Source: Methylophaga sp. OBS1 (GTDB lineage: Bacteria > Pseudomonadota > Gammaproteobacteria > Nitrosococcales > Methylophagaceae). Taken from it: 64,000 bases of DNA. This document shows positions 48,733 to 58,800 of this stretch, one piece after another. Where the stretch lies: contig NZ_JAPDMS010000005.1 in assembly GCF_026319365.1 (NCBI RefSeq), positions 62,001-126,000 of the forward strand, in the 5' to 3' direction. Made by a program: the position numbers and the translations under genes. The notes beneath the pieces are model-generated. The model worked only from the letters and a program-made list of their open reading frames with translations. It did no database searches and was not told the DNA's origin. Numbering within the stretch: position 1 is the stretch's first letter; the number at the start of each line of letters is the position of its first letter.

Positions 48733-49224
48733 TTACTCACCCAGCGTATAGCTGTAACTGACAATAATCGAGTCAGCGCCCGGATTGTAATCGCCCAGAT
48801 CGGCATTGGACATATGGTAATAGCCCAGAGACAGCCTGCTCCTGTCAGTCATTTGATAAGCGAGATCCAGGCCGGTACGAAATTCGAGACCATAGCCCAG
48901 ATCGACACCTCCGCCGTTTTCATAGGCCGCCACGGCAAAGTGCGGTGTCAACACCCAGTTAGCTGACAAAGACCAGTCATAGCGTACACCGGCATAGGCC
49001 CAATAGGCGCCGTCCGAGGTGACTGATGCGCCGATGGTGGGAATGAGATTATAAAAGTCAGCGGCCGGGGCGAAGCGGTATTCCACCCCTAATTCCGTTG
49101 CATTGTCTTCGCTGTCAAAGGCATCGTAACCGCCGGCAGTAAATGCCACAGCAGACTGTTCCTCTGCGATCGCCAAAGCGGGCAGGCTTAGGGCCAGCAG
49201 CCCGGTAATCAGTATTTTTTTCAT
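48733..49224 (-). CDS. PagL-like outer-membrane lipid A 3-O-deacylase
   Basis: A 163-residue protein with signal peptide about 1-20 and beta-barrel-like alternating strands. Near the C-terminus GYYHMSNADLGDYNPG carries the PagL/acyloxyacyl hydrolase signature with His137 and Ser139. In P. aeruginosa PagL the catalytic Glu lies 14 residues after the His; here that place is Asp151. The last residues (IIVSYSYTL) resemble a barrel C-terminal strand but do not end in Phe. It removes a 3-O-acyl chain from lipid A in known family members. ATG 49224 has AGGGAC upstream. Confidence 0.75.
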   Translation of the reverse strand: MKKILITGLLALSLPALAIAEEQSAVAFTAGGYDAFDSEDNATELGVEYRFAPAADFYNLIPTIGASVTSDGAYWAYAGVRYDWSLSANWVLTPHFAVAAYENGGGVDLGYGLEFRTGLDLAYQMTDRSRLSLGYYHMSNADLGDYNPGADSIIVSYSYTLGE

Positions 49225-49300
49225 TGTGTCGTCCCTGCTATCTATCTGTGCGTTCAGGATTTTTATAGCATGAGTCAAAACAATGTGACAATAACCGCAC

Positions 49301-49330
49301 AAAAAAAAGGCCATCCCGAGGGATGGCCTT
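49301..49330 (-). terminator. Intrinsic terminator of the rplM-rpsI operon
   Basis: On the minus strand a perfect 10-bp stem (AAGGCCATCC / GGATGGCCTT) with a 4-base loop is followed by eight T. It lies 28 bases beyond the rpsI stop. Confidence 0.92.
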
Positions 49331-49358
49331 TCTTGTCTGTACAGACGTGTCCGGACAA

Positions 49359-49748
49359 TTAACGTTTTGAGAATTGTGGACGTTTACGAGCTTTATGCAA
49401 GCCGATTTTCTTACGTTCAACGGCACGGGCATCACGAGTGATGTAGCCGGCTTTACGCAGTTCAGCTTTCAACTCATTGTCGTATTCAACCAAGGCACGG
49501 CTGATACCGTGACGGATGGCACCGGCCTGACCGTTGTTACCACCACCGCGAACAGTGATGTTGAGGTCAAACTTATCCATCATGTCGACCAGTTCCAGAG
49601 GCTGACGGACGACCATGCGTGAAGTTTCACGACCGAAATAGTCTTCCAGTGAGCGAGTGTTGATCGAAATGTTACCGCTGCCTGGTTTCAGGAATACACG
49701 AGCGGTAGAGCTTTTACGACGACCTGTTGCGTAGTATGAATCTGCCAT
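49359..49748 (-). CDS. rpsI: 30S ribosomal protein S9
   Basis: A 129-residue ribosomal protein. It shows [19 protein letters not shown], the central [21 protein letters not shown], and the basic C-terminal tail [12 protein letters not shown], whose last residues reach the P-site tRNA. It follows rplM by 12 bases in the standard rplM-rpsI operon. Confidence 0.98.
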   Translation of the reverse strand: MADSYYATGRRKSSTARVFLKPGSGNISINTRSLEDYFGRETSRMVVRQPLELVDMMDKFDLNITVRGGGNNGQAGAIRHGISRALVEYDNELKAELRKAGYITRDARAVERKKIGLHKARKRPQFSKR

Positions 49749-49760
49749 GTTGATATCCGA

Positions 49761-50189
49761 TTAGATTTCCAGCGCTTTAGGCTGTTGTGCTGTGTGAGGA
49801 TGTTCGGTGCCAGCGTAAACTTTCAGCTTGCTGAACATGGCCCGACCCAGAGGGTTCTTAGGCAGCATGCCTTTAACAGCAGTCTGGATAACGCGCTCCG
49901 GAGCTTTGTCCAGTTGTTTTTCCAGAGAGATAGATTTGATACCACCGATGTGACCAGTGTGGTGGTGATAAATCTTATCTTTCATTTTATTACCGGTTAC
50001 ACGCAGTTTTTCAGCGTTGATGACAACGATGTAATCACCAGTATCAACGTGAGGCGTGTAAATCGCTTTATGTTTACCACGCAGACGACGCGCGATCTCA
50101 GTTGCCATACGGCCTAAGGTTTTGCCGTCAGCATCGATAACGAACCAGTCACGACGAACTTCTGCTGGTTTTGCACTAATGGTTTTCAT
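49761..50189 (-). CDS. rplM: 50S ribosomal protein L13
   Basis: A 142-residue ribosomal protein, early 50S assembly. Marks: [49 protein letters not shown], and [21 protein letters not shown]. It is first in the rplM-rpsI operon and is driven by the strong promoter at 50240-50268. L13 represses its own operon in E. coli; no matching leader structure was worked out here. Confidence 0.98.
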   Translation of the reverse strand: MKTISAKPAEVRRDWFVIDADGKTLGRMATEIARRLRGKHKAIYTPHVDTGDYIVVINAEKLRVTGNKMKDKIYHHHTGHIGGIKSISLEKQLDKAPERVIQTAVKGMLPKNPLGRAMFSKLKVYAGTEHPHTAQQPKALEI

Positions 50190-50239
50190 CCGCGAGTTGC
50201 TCCTGATAATTACGCAAGCGGTCCAAATAAAGAGGGAGA

Positions 50240-50268
50240 ATATTACGCACTCATAGTCTGACTGTCAA
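50240..50268 (-). promoter_or_regulatory. Consensus sigma-70 promoter of rplM-rpsI
   Basis: On the minus strand TTGACA (50263-50268) and TAATAT (50240-50245) are separated by exactly 17 bp. The predicted leader of the rplM mRNA is about 45 bases and holds AGGAGC before the start. Confidence 0.8.
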
Positions 50269-50274
50269 CAGCTT

Positions 50275-51072
50275 TTACAGAAACAGCCAGAGTAGAAAAG
50301 CGCCCAGTATCAAGCGGTAAATGACGAATGGCCACATACCGATTCGGTCGAGCATCTTCAGAAACAGGAAAATGCAGAGGTAGGCGCTGACAGCCGAAAA
50401 TACGGCCCCTGAAATCAGGGCTGTCCAGTCGACAGGAAGCGAGGATTGTACGAGTTCTGTGACTTCAAGTCCACCAGCCAGAATAATCACCGGAATCGAC
50501 AACAGAAAAGAGAAGCGAGCTGCCGCCTGGCGGGTGAGTCCCAGCATCAGACCTGCAGTGATGGTAATACCGGAGCGTGAGGTACCGGGAATCAGGGCAA
50601 TGGCCTGGGCGATGCCGATAAACAGAATATCTGACCAGGTGAGCTGATGCTCGCTACGCTGCCTTTTACCGCGCCAGTCAGCCCAGCCCAGTAACAGGCC
50701 AAAAACAATGGTGGTGGTGGCAATCACCAGCGGGCTGCGCAAGCTGCTTGCAATGATATCTGCAAACAGCAGACCGGCAAGTCCTACCGGTATGGTGCCG
50801 AACCAAACGGCCCAGGCCAGGCGGCTGTCACCGACGGTTTTTCTCTGTTTCAGTGAGGCAACCCAGTCCACGAGAATAGTTCTGATATCGTGGCGGAAGT
50901 AGATCACGACCGCCGTTAATGTACCGACATGGACGGCGACATCAAACGCGAGGCCCTGATCCTGCCAGTTAGCGATGACCGGTAACAGAATAAGATGAGC
51001 CGAGCTGGAAATCGGCAGAAATTCTGTCAGTCCCTGCAGCAGGGCGAGTAGGGCGATCTGATAAAAGGCCAT
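50275..51072 (-). CDS. uppP: Undecaprenyl-diphosphatase UppP (BacA)
   Basis: A 265-residue integral membrane phosphatase that recycles undecaprenyl pyrophosphate for peptidoglycan and LPS synthesis. The active-site motifs are LLQGLTEFLPISSSAHL at residues about 12-28 and PGTSRSGITI near 160-170. About eight hydrophobic helices. Its loss or overexpression changes bacitracin sensitivity in the family. Divergent from dld. Confidence 0.95.
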   Translation of the reverse strand: MAFYQIALLALLQGLTEFLPISSSAHLILLPVIANWQDQGLAFDVAVHVGTLTAVVIYFRHDIRTILVDWVASLKQRKTVGDSRLAWAVWFGTIPVGLAGLLFADIIASSLRSPLVIATTTIVFGLLLGWADWRGKRQRSEHQLTWSDILFIGIAQAIALIPGTSRSGITITAGLMLGLTRQAAARFSFLLSIPVIILAGGLEVTELVQSSLPVDWTALISGAVFSAVSAYLCIFLFLKMLDRIGMWPFVIYRLILGAFLLWLFL

Positions 51073-51182
51073 TTAATATTTCCCGAATGGATAGCACATC
51101 AATGCTTATAAAATGAGACATAGTATCGCATTGTGTCGTGATAGAATTAATGAGTTAACCAGAAACGTGACAGAGAGCAACC

Positions 51183-52904
51183 ATGCCCGAGTATGCCAAT
51201 CCTAACGCCCTGATTGATCAGTTTAAGAATATCGTGGGTAATGCTTACACCCTGACAGACCCTGCCAAGGTGGCACCTTATTGTAAGGGCTTTCGCTTCG
51301 GTGAGGGTAAGGCGCTAGCGGTAGTCAGACCGGCGACACTGCTGCAGGTGTGGCAACTGCTCAAAGCCTGTGTTGAAGCCGATGTTGTAGTCATTATGCA
51401 GGCGGCTAATACCGGTCTGACCGGTGGTTCTACCCCGAACGGGGAAGACTATGACCGCCCGATTGTGATCATTAACACTATGCGTATTGATCAGATCCAA
51501 CTCATTGATAATGCGCGTCAGATCATCGGCCTGGCCGGCAGCACCCTGTTTGGACTTGAAGAAACACTGGCTCCCTATGGTCGTGAACCACACTCTGTGA
51601 TTGGCTCTTCCTGTATCGGTGCATCGATTGTCGGCGGTATCTGCAATAACTCTGGGGGGGCACTGGTCCAGCGAGGTCCGGCCTATACCGAGTTGTCATT
51701 GTTTGCCCAGATTAATGCCGATGGCGAACTGGAGCTGGTCAATCACCTGGGCATCGAACTGGGCTCGACCCCGGAAGAGATCCTGAGCAACCTGGACAAG
51801 CAGAACTACACAGCCCAGGATATCCAGTTCCCCAACAAACGTGCTTCCGATGATGAGTATCATGAGCGTGTGAGGCAGGTGGATGAAGACACGCCGGCCC
51901 GTTTCAATAATGATGGTCGCCGTCTGCATGAAGCCTCAGGCTGTGCCGGCAAGCTGGCAGTATTTGCGGTGCGAATGGATACTTACCCTATCGCCCAGAA
52001 AGAGCAGGTGTTCTACATCGGTACCAACGATGCCAGCGTACTGGCAACAATGCGCCGCGATATCCTGTCCAGCTTCAAAAATCTGCCGGTTTCAGGTGAA
52101 TACCTGGGGCGTGATTATTACGATGTCTGCAAGAAATACGGCAAAGATACCTTTCTGGTGATCGATAAGCTGGGCTCAAAATACATTCCCAAGCTGTTTG
52201 CGATGAAACGCAGCGTCGATCGTATCGCAGGCAAGTTCAAGTTTCTGCCCAGCAAGCTGTCGGACATCATGATGCAGTACCTGAGCTACCTATGGCCTAA
52301 TCACCTGCCCAAACGCATGGAAGAGTACCGGGATCGTTTTGCGCATCACTGGATCCTGGAGATGAACAACGACGGTGTGGACGAAGCGCGCGCTTATCTC
52401 ACCGAATTCTTCAAGAATCATAACGGTGACTTTTTTGAATGCACCAAGCGCGAAGGTGAAAAAGCGATTCTGAATCGTTTTGTCGCTGGCGGCGCGGTCG
52501 GTCGCTATCACATTATGAAACGCAAGCAGTTCGGGCCGATGATGACTATCGACGTGGCACTGCGGCGTAATGAGGAACAATGGCTGGAAGTCCTGCCGCC
52601 GGAAATCGAGGACAAGATTGAGGCCAAACTTTACCTTGGCCACTTGTTCTGTCACGTGATGCATCAGAACTATATTCTGAAAAAAGGCGTGGATGCCAAA
52701 GCGCTGAAACAGCAGTTACTGGCGTTTTTTGATGCGCGTGGCGCCGAGTATCCGGCTGAGCATAATGTGGGTCAGGAATATTTTGCCAAGGACGCGTTAA
52801 AGACCTTTTACCGCAAACTGGATCCGACCAATTCATTTAATCCGGGTATTGGTAAGACCAGTAAATTGAAATACTGGGGTGAAGCCGGCAAGTCTCAAAA
52901 CTGA
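51183..52904 (+). CDS. dld: Quinone-dependent D-lactate dehydrogenase
   Basis: A 573-residue FAD flavoprotein matching E. coli Dld along its length: MQAANTGLTGGSTPNGEDYDRP and GREPHSVIGSSCIGASIVGGICNNSGG form the FAD-binding domain, and ASGCAGKLAVFAVRMDT leads into the cap and membrane-binding domains; it ends PTNSFNPGIGKTSK. It oxidises D-lactate to pyruvate at the inner membrane face, reducing quinone. GAGAGC precedes the ATG. A terminator follows. Confidence 0.95.
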   Translation: MPEYANPNALIDQFKNIVGNAYTLTDPAKVAPYCKGFRFGEGKALAVVRPATLLQVWQLLKACVEADVVVIMQAANTGLTGGSTPNGEDYDRPIVIINTMRIDQIQLIDNARQIIGLAGSTLFGLEETLAPYGREPHSVIGSSCIGASIVGGICNNSGGALVQRGPAYTELSLFAQINADGELELVNHLGIELGSTPEEILSNLDKQNYTAQDIQFPNKRASDDEYHERVRQVDEDTPARFNNDGRRLHEASGCAGKLAVFAVRMDTYPIAQKEQVFYIGTNDASVLATMRRDILSSFKNLPVSGEYLGRDYYDVCKKYGKDTFLVIDKLGSKYIPKLFAMKRSVDRIAGKFKFLPSKLSDIMMQYLSYLWPNHLPKRMEEYRDRFAHHWILEMNNDGVDEARAYLTEFFKNHNGDFFECTKREGEKAILNRFVAGGAVGRYHIMKRKQFGPMMTIDVALRRNEEQWLEVLPPEIEDKIEAKLYLGHLFCHVMHQNYILKKGVDAKALKQQLLAFFDARGAEYPAEHNVGQEYFAKDALKTFYRKLDPTNSFNPGIGKTSKLKYWGEAGKSQN

Positions 52905-52911
52905 CAGGCAA

Positions 52912-52952
52912 AAAAAAGCCCGCACCCTCGACCAGAGGGTGCGGGCTTTTTT
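52912..52952. terminator. Bidirectional terminator between dld and serA
   Basis: A perfect 12-bp G/C-rich stem at 52918-52929 and 52935-52946 with a 5-base loop, flanked by A and T runs, serves both convergent genes. Confidence 0.93.
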
Positions 52953-52958
52953 GTTTGC

Positions 52959-54188
52959 TTAGTAAAGCACCCGCAGGCGAATTGTGCCTTCGACACTTTG
53001 CAGGTGCTCGAACGCCAGCGTGGAATCGAATTCCGCGACATCAATCAGCAGGTAACCGATTTCATCCTTGGTGGTCATGCTTTGTGCCAGGATGTTGATA
53101 TCGTGCTCGGCGAACAGTCTGTTGACGCTGGACAATACACCAGGCTGGTTGTGATGGATATGCAGCAGACGGTGCGTATTGGGTCTTGGCGCCAGGGCAA
53201 TTTCCGGGAAGTTCACAGCAGAGACGGTGGTACCGTTCTGGGCAAACTGGATAAACTTATCCGCGACTTCAAGACCGATATTGGCCTGCGCTTCGACGGT
53301 GGAACCACCAATATGCGGTGTCAGAATGACGTTGGAAAAGCCACGCAGGCGTGATTCCAGCGGTTCGTCATTAGACTTGGGTTCGGTCGGGAACACATCA
53401 ATCGCCGCACCGGCCAGACGCTTTTCTTCCAGCGCCTGTACCATATCGTCGATGACGACACAGGTACCGCGGGCTGCATTAATAAAGATCGCACCCGATT
53501 TCATTTTGTCGAACTCGGCCTTGGTCATCATGTTTTTGGTCGATTCCAGCTCAGGCACATGCAGGGTCACAACGTCTGATAGACGCAACAGTTCATCCAT
53601 GCTGTCGACCTGGGTCGCATTACCCAGTGGCAGTTTGGTCACCACATCATAATAAATGACGTTCATGCCCAAGCTCTCAGCCAGCACAGACAGCTGGGAA
53701 CCAATGCTGCCGTAACCGACGATACCCAGGGTTTTGCCGCGGGCTTCGTAGGATTTGTCAGCCGATTTGGGCCAGGTGCCGTTGTGTACACTCCAGTTTT
53801 TCTCGGGGATACCACGCAGCAACAGGATCAACTGACCAATCACCATTTCGGCGACAGAGCGGGTGTTGGAATAAGGCGCATTGAAGACCGGAATACCCTT
53901 CATCTTCGCGGCTTCCAGGTCGACCTGGTTGGTGCCAATACAGAAGCAACCAATAGCAGTCAGACGATCCGCTGCGTCCAGTACTTTCTGGGTCAGTTGG
54001 GTTCTGGAGCGAATGCCGACGAAGCGAGCGCCTTTGATTTTTTCAATCAGCGAGGCTTCATCCAAAGCATGGGAAACGTATTCGATATTGGTAAAGCCGG
54101 CTTTTTCCAGCGACTCAACGGCATTTTTGTGCACGCCTTCCAGCAATAAAAATCGCGTGTCAGACTTTTTATTAGGTTGTAGTTCCAT
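52959..54188 (-). CDS. serA: D-3-phosphoglycerate dehydrogenase
   Basis: A 409-residue NAD enzyme, first step of serine synthesis. It has GCFCIGTNQVDL, the NAD motif GIVGYGSIGSQL, the catalytic region INAARGT, with TPHIGGSTVEAQANIG carrying the catalytic histidine, and a C-terminal ACT domain (HHNQPGVLSSVNRLFAEHDINI) that binds serine for feedback. ATG 54188 gives a family-like N-terminus; a longer frame begins with unrelated residues. In methylotrophs using the serine cycle it can have extra importance, but nothing here shows that. Confidence 0.95.
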   Translation of the reverse strand: MELQPNKKSDTRFLLLEGVHKNAVESLEKAGFTNIEYVSHALDEASLIEKIKGARFVGIRSRTQLTQKVLDAADRLTAIGCFCIGTNQVDLEAAKMKGIPVFNAPYSNTRSVAEMVIGQLILLLRGIPEKNWSVHNGTWPKSADKSYEARGKTLGIVGYGSIGSQLSVLAESLGMNVIYYDVVTKLPLGNATQVDSMDELLRLSDVVTLHVPELESTKNMMTKAEFDKMKSGAIFINAARGTCVVIDDMVQALEEKRLAGAAIDVFPTEPKSNDEPLESRLRGFSNVILTPHIGGSTVEAQANIGLEVADKFIQFAQNGTTVSAVNFPEIALAPRPNTHRLLHIHHNQPGVLSSVNRLFAEHDINILAQSMTTKDEIGYLLIDVAEFDSTLAFEHLQSVEGTIRLRVLY

Positions 54189-54329
54189 AGCGAAGTGTCT
54201 AAGTTCCGATGAATGGGCGATATAACCGCGCAATTCTAACATAATCAAGCAGTTTTAGATACTGCCAAATCAGCCTGCTACAGTTCTCTACAGCCGCCTG
54301 AGACAGCGATGGCCATAACAGAAAATTGA

Positions 54330-54674
54330 CTATTTCGGCATCAGTGCAGTGCCGTGGAAAGAGACTTCGTCCCAGCCTGTGCGCATAAAATTACGGATGT
54401 TCTGATGGTCCTCGCCATCTGGGGTAGCCAGTACATCCTCACGATAAAACTTGCCGAAACAGGCCAGCGTCTGCTCGACACTTAAGCCGTTGAGCTGGCC
54501 GAACGCGAGGATCTTGCAGGAGCCATTATTCTGGCCAGCCTCATTGAGTGTCTCACCATTTCGGAAACGGGTCGGGGTGAAGTCATAGTTGGCTTCAATC
54601 ACCGCCATGCTGTCTTCAAACTGGATGGTTTCCGGTTCTGTTTTGAGTCGATTCAGAAAGGCCTGTAATTGCAT
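54330..54674 (-). CDS. HopJ-type III effector family protein
   Basis: A 114-residue soluble protein of the HopJ family (Pfam HopJ): the motifs IEANYDFTPTRFRNG and NNGSCKILAFGQLNGLS near the middle and DHQNIRNFMRTGWDEVSF near the end are typical. The family name comes from a Pseudomonas syringae effector, but close homologues are widespread in free-living proteobacteria, where the function is unknown. The ATG at 54674 has a strong GGAG. No secretion genes are nearby. Confidence 0.85.
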   Translation of the reverse strand: MQLQAFLNRLKTEPETIQFEDSMAVIEANYDFTPTRFRNGETLNEAGQNNGSCKILAFGQLNGLSVEQTLACFGKFYREDVLATPDGEDHQNIRNFMRTGWDEVSFHGTALMPK

Positions 54675-54690
54675 CTTATCTCCTGCAGAT

Positions 54691-55356
54691 TTAATCGTAA
54701 AAACGGGTAAAAGTATCGTGGTATTCGCGTGTAGTTCGGTACTGATTAATGGCAGCTTGCTTGTCTTCGTAACCCAGCGCCATGCCGCATAGCAGGGTTG
54801 CCTCGGGGGGAATCTCAAGAAAGCTTTTCACCAGCGGTGCATATTCTGCCAGCGCCGCCTGCGGGCAGGTAGCGAGCTCGGCATCCACGGCCGCAATCAT
54901 AAAGGATTGCAGGAACATCCCAAAATCGATAAACGAACCGGTTTGCATCGCGTTGTCCATCCAGAACAACAGCATTACCGGCGCATCAAAAGCACGGTAG
55001 TTAGCTGCCCATTGTGCCTTTTGAGCCGCTTTGTCTTTTCTGTCGATGCCAAGGCTCTGATAGAGCTGCAGGCCACAGGCGCGTCGGCGACTGAGGTAAG
55101 GTTCCTGCCATTCCAGCGGGTAGTATTCATAATCCGGTTGCGGTTTCACTCCGGCCTCAAAAGCGTCGCTCACTTGCTGGCACAACTGCTGTTTACTGTT
55201 GCCGGTGAGTACGGCCACCTGCCAGGGCTGAGTATTAGCACCCGATGGGGCATGACTGGCAATATCCAGTAGATAACGGATCTGGTTTTTATCCACGGAC
55301 TGGGGCAGAAAACGGCGCACGGAGTGCCGTTGTCGGATGGCGTCACTGGCTGTCAT
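54691..55356 (-). CDS. Nitroreductase-family flavoprotein
   Basis: A 221-residue FMN oxidoreductase. It opens AIRQRHSVRRFLPQSV (FMN phosphate binding) and has HAPSGANTQPWQVAVLTG, followed by GMFLQSFMIAAVDAELATCPQAAL and the C-terminal GMALGYEDKQAAIN. It reduces nitroaromatic or quinone-like compounds in relatives; the true substrate is unknown. The start overlaps the stop of the YbaN-like gene (TAATG), so the two are coupled. Confidence 0.88.
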   Translation of the reverse strand: MTASDAIRQRHSVRRFLPQSVDKNQIRYLLDIASHAPSGANTQPWQVAVLTGNSKQQLCQQVSDAFEAGVKPQPDYEYYPLEWQEPYLSRRRACGLQLYQSLGIDRKDKAAQKAQWAANYRAFDAPVMLLFWMDNAMQTGSFIDFGMFLQSFMIAAVDAELATCPQAALAEYAPLVKSFLEIPPEATLLCGMALGYEDKQAAINQYRTTREYHDTFTRFYD

Positions 55357-55739
55357 TAGACGAGACTCTCGGCTTCTTTGATTCTTGATATAAACCATAG
55401 CAGTATCAGGCAGATAGCAACCAGCATTAATTGCAGGCCGGTGCGTCCCCAGAGCACGGTAATGGAAATAGTGAAGGTCACAATGATCAGCAGATACACT
55501 TTTTTCTTTACCGCTCGGCGCATGGTGTGGGTCTTCTCCCACTGTTGCAAAGGCGGACCGAACCAGCGGTGATTCAGTAACATACGGTGAAAGCGAGGCG
55601 AGTTTTCGGCGAAACAGGCCAGTGCCAGAATCAAAAAAGGTGTGGTGGGTAGCAGAGGGAGCACGGCACCGATAACGCCTAGTAAAACAAATACCCAGCC
55701 CAGACTAATAAAGAGATACTGTTTCAGTTTTTTTTTCAT
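55356..55739 (-). CDS. YbaN-like inner-membrane protein (DUF454)
   Basis: A 127-residue membrane protein with the DUF454 pattern: YLFISLGWVFVLLGVIGAVLPLLPTTPF at the start, ALACFAENSPRFHRMLL and GPPLQQWE in the middle, then two further hydrophobic stretches. Unknown function. The downstream nitroreductase is translationally coupled. Confidence 0.88.
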   Translation of the reverse strand: MKKKLKQYLFISLGWVFVLLGVIGAVLPLLPTTPFLILALACFAENSPRFHRMLLNHRWFGPPLQQWEKTHTMRRAVKKKVYLLIIVTFTISITVLWGRTGLQLMLVAICLILLWFISRIKEAESLV

Positions 55740-55892
55740 CGAACTGCGAGGGTGAGTGTATTCCTGTCTGGATTATTGACAATAGTTACACTGAGAGTCC
55801 CCGGTTATCAAATAAACAATAAAAGCGGCTTTCCTGTATAAGTTGTATTTGTCAGTTGACATTATACTCATGCTTCATTCAGGGACGCGCGA

Positions 55893-58800
55893 ATGGCAAG
55901 AAATCTTCTTCGCAGACTGCTCCGCCACAAGCTGCCGATTCGAGTCACTGTTGTAACGGTATTCTTCATCGCCACGCTTATCACGGCCGCGCTTGCGGTG
56001 AGCCTGCAGTATTATTTCACCAAGCAAATTGCGACGAACGCAACGCTGTCACAGTTCAGTAGTCTCAGCCAGCATACAAGCCAATACCTGCAGTCGGTGG
56101 ATGACCGGGCCTCAAAGGTCGCTAAAGTCTTATCCATTTATCCGAGTTTGCTGGAAGACAGCCTCCAAGGTACTGAAGTCCGTAATGTTTTCGCTGAATT
56201 CATGCGAAATAACCCGATGTTCTACGCCATTTACATCGGCTATGAGAACGGTGATTTTTACGAGCTTATTAACCTTGAAAGCAGTCGTGCTGTTCGAAGA
56301 CAGCTGGATGCAGCCCCCGAAGATCGCTGGGTGATTATTCATATTTCCGGTCAAGGACAACAGCGTAAGCGCGAATATCAGTACTACAACACTGATTTTG
56401 ACCTGCGTGAGGTAAGAGACGAAGAGAGTGAGTACAACGCGACACAGAGACCCTGGTTCAAACAGGCGGTGGAGAATAAAGTCAGGAAAACGGCACCGTA
56501 TATGTTCCATAACCTGCAGGCACCCGGTCAGACTTATTCCATCAAAGTCCGGAACTCGGATGCCGTGATTGCGGTGGATATTGCCCTGTCATCACTGTCA
56601 GCCTTTTTCAAGGCCAATAAAGTTGGCCAGGGTAGTGAAATATTTCTTTTCGAGCCCTCCGGTGACCTGGTGGCATCCAGTGTCAAAGCACATGAAGACA
56701 TGGTTCTGCCGCAGCCGGAGTTGATGGCGATGACCGAAGAGCAACAGGCGATTGTCGCACAATACGCGCAGCTGACTGTCTCCAATGAAATGGACTGGGC
56801 GCCGATAGATTTTGCCGTTTCCGGTCAACCCCGTGGCTATAGTATCGATTATCTGAACATGCTTTCGGCAATGCTTGGTATCGAGCTGAAATATGTTAAT
56901 GGTTTCAGCTGGCTGGAGCTGATTGACCGTTTTAAGGATGGTGATATTGATCTGCTACAGCCGGTTTTTAAAAATCAGAGCAATCGGAACCTGGGGCTCT
57001 TTTCTGATCCCTTTATCGAATTACCCTATTCACTCGTGACATTACCGGGGCGAGAGCGTATCACTCACATCAGTGAGCTTGACGGTGACGCTATGGCCAT
57101 TCCCGAAGGCTGGTCGATTATCGAAGTGCTCAGAGCACATTTCCCGGACATTGAGGTTAGAGAAGTAGCGTCAAGCCGTGAGGTGCTGGAAGCAGTCAAT
57201 AACGCTGAGGTAGATGCCGGGCTGGATATTGGTCTGATTCTCGACTACACAGCGGAACAATATTTTATTTCAGGCCTGCAGTTTCACCCGCAGATTGAAT
57301 TTGCCCCCGTCGCATTTCCTCACGAGCTGCATCTTGTTGTGTCTGATGACAAAACCGCCTTGATGGCATTGTTCAATCAGGCTATTGCTAACCTGGATGC
57401 GGCTCACAAGCAGGCACTGGAGCAGAAATGGCTTATTCGCGAACGTAGCCTGCAGGAAACCGCGACCGTGCCTTATCCCGAGTTGGTTCAACTGGCTCGT
57501 CAACCGCAGCGCCAGCAACGACTGCGTAAGATGCAATTGGATGAGGAGCCACATTTTGTCTATGTGGCACCGGTCGATAGTGGTGTTGAAACGCAGGAAT
57601 ACCTGGCCATCGTGATACCGGTCAGTGATGTATTGGGGCCAACGATGCAGAAAGTATGGTTGTCAGTTGGTGTCACAATTGCCTTTCTGTTTCTTTTAAT
57701 TCCTATTCCATGGCTTTTTGCCTCACCCATCATAGGACCGATTCGTGAATTGGCCGTGGAAAATGAAAAAATTAAGCGTCTTCAATTCGAGCAGGTAAAA
57801 AAACCCGGGAGTCTTATCAAAGAAATCGATGAACTGGGGCAGTCAATGCTGGATATGTCTGAGTCGATTCACCAGTTTGAGGAGTCCCAAAAAGCTTTGA
57901 TGGATTCCTTTATCCGCCTGATTGCTGAGGCTATCGATGATAAGTCCCCCTACACGGCAGGTCATTGCGAGCGGGTGCCGGAACTCGCCTTTATGCTGAC
58001 CGAAAAAGCCGAACAGACAGATAAAGGGATCTTTGCAGATTTTCAGTTTGACTCAGAGGATGCCTGGCGTGAGTTCAAAGTCGCAGCCTGGCTGCATGAT
58101 TGCGGCAAAATAACCACACCGGAACACGTGGTAGATAAGGGCTCTAAGCTGGAGACAATCTATAACCGCATTCATGAAATTCGCACTCGGTTTGAGGTGT
58201 TGCTGCGCGAGGCAGAGCTGGACTATTGGCGTCAGCGTGATAATGAGCCGGACAGAGAGGCGGAGTTCAAAGCCGAGCTTACTCAAAAACAAGCACAAAT
58301 ACGTGACGACTTTGATTTTGTCGCGCGTATGAATGTCGGCGGTGAATATCTCAGTGATGATAAAAAAGCCCGTATCCAGCAAATTGCCGAGATCACCTGG
58401 ACACGCTATCTTGACGACCGTATTGGTCTGTCTCCACTGGAAGAAACGCGACTGAAAGGTCATCCCCCTGAGCTACCGGTGGAGGAAAAACTGCTGCAGG
58501 ATAAACCGGTACACTTAATCGAGCGCTTGCACAGCACTGATTATGACCCGAAGCTGGGTATCAAGATGGATGTGCCGCGCTATCTATACAACCAGGGTGA
58601 GCTGTACAACCTGCTGATAGAGCGAGGTACTCTGACGGCTGAAGATCGCTTTAAAATTAATGAGCACATCATCAGCACCATCAGAATGCTGGAAAACCTG
58701 CCGTTCCCCGATGAATTGAAACAGGTACCACGGTATGCCTCGACTCATCATGAAACGCTGATTGGAACGGGCTATCCACGACAGTTATCAGCCGAGGACT

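Noticed and set aside
54330..54674. HopJ family gene as evidence of a type III secretion system or pathogen
   Set aside because: No secretion or chaperone gene is nearby and the family is widespread in free-living bacteria.
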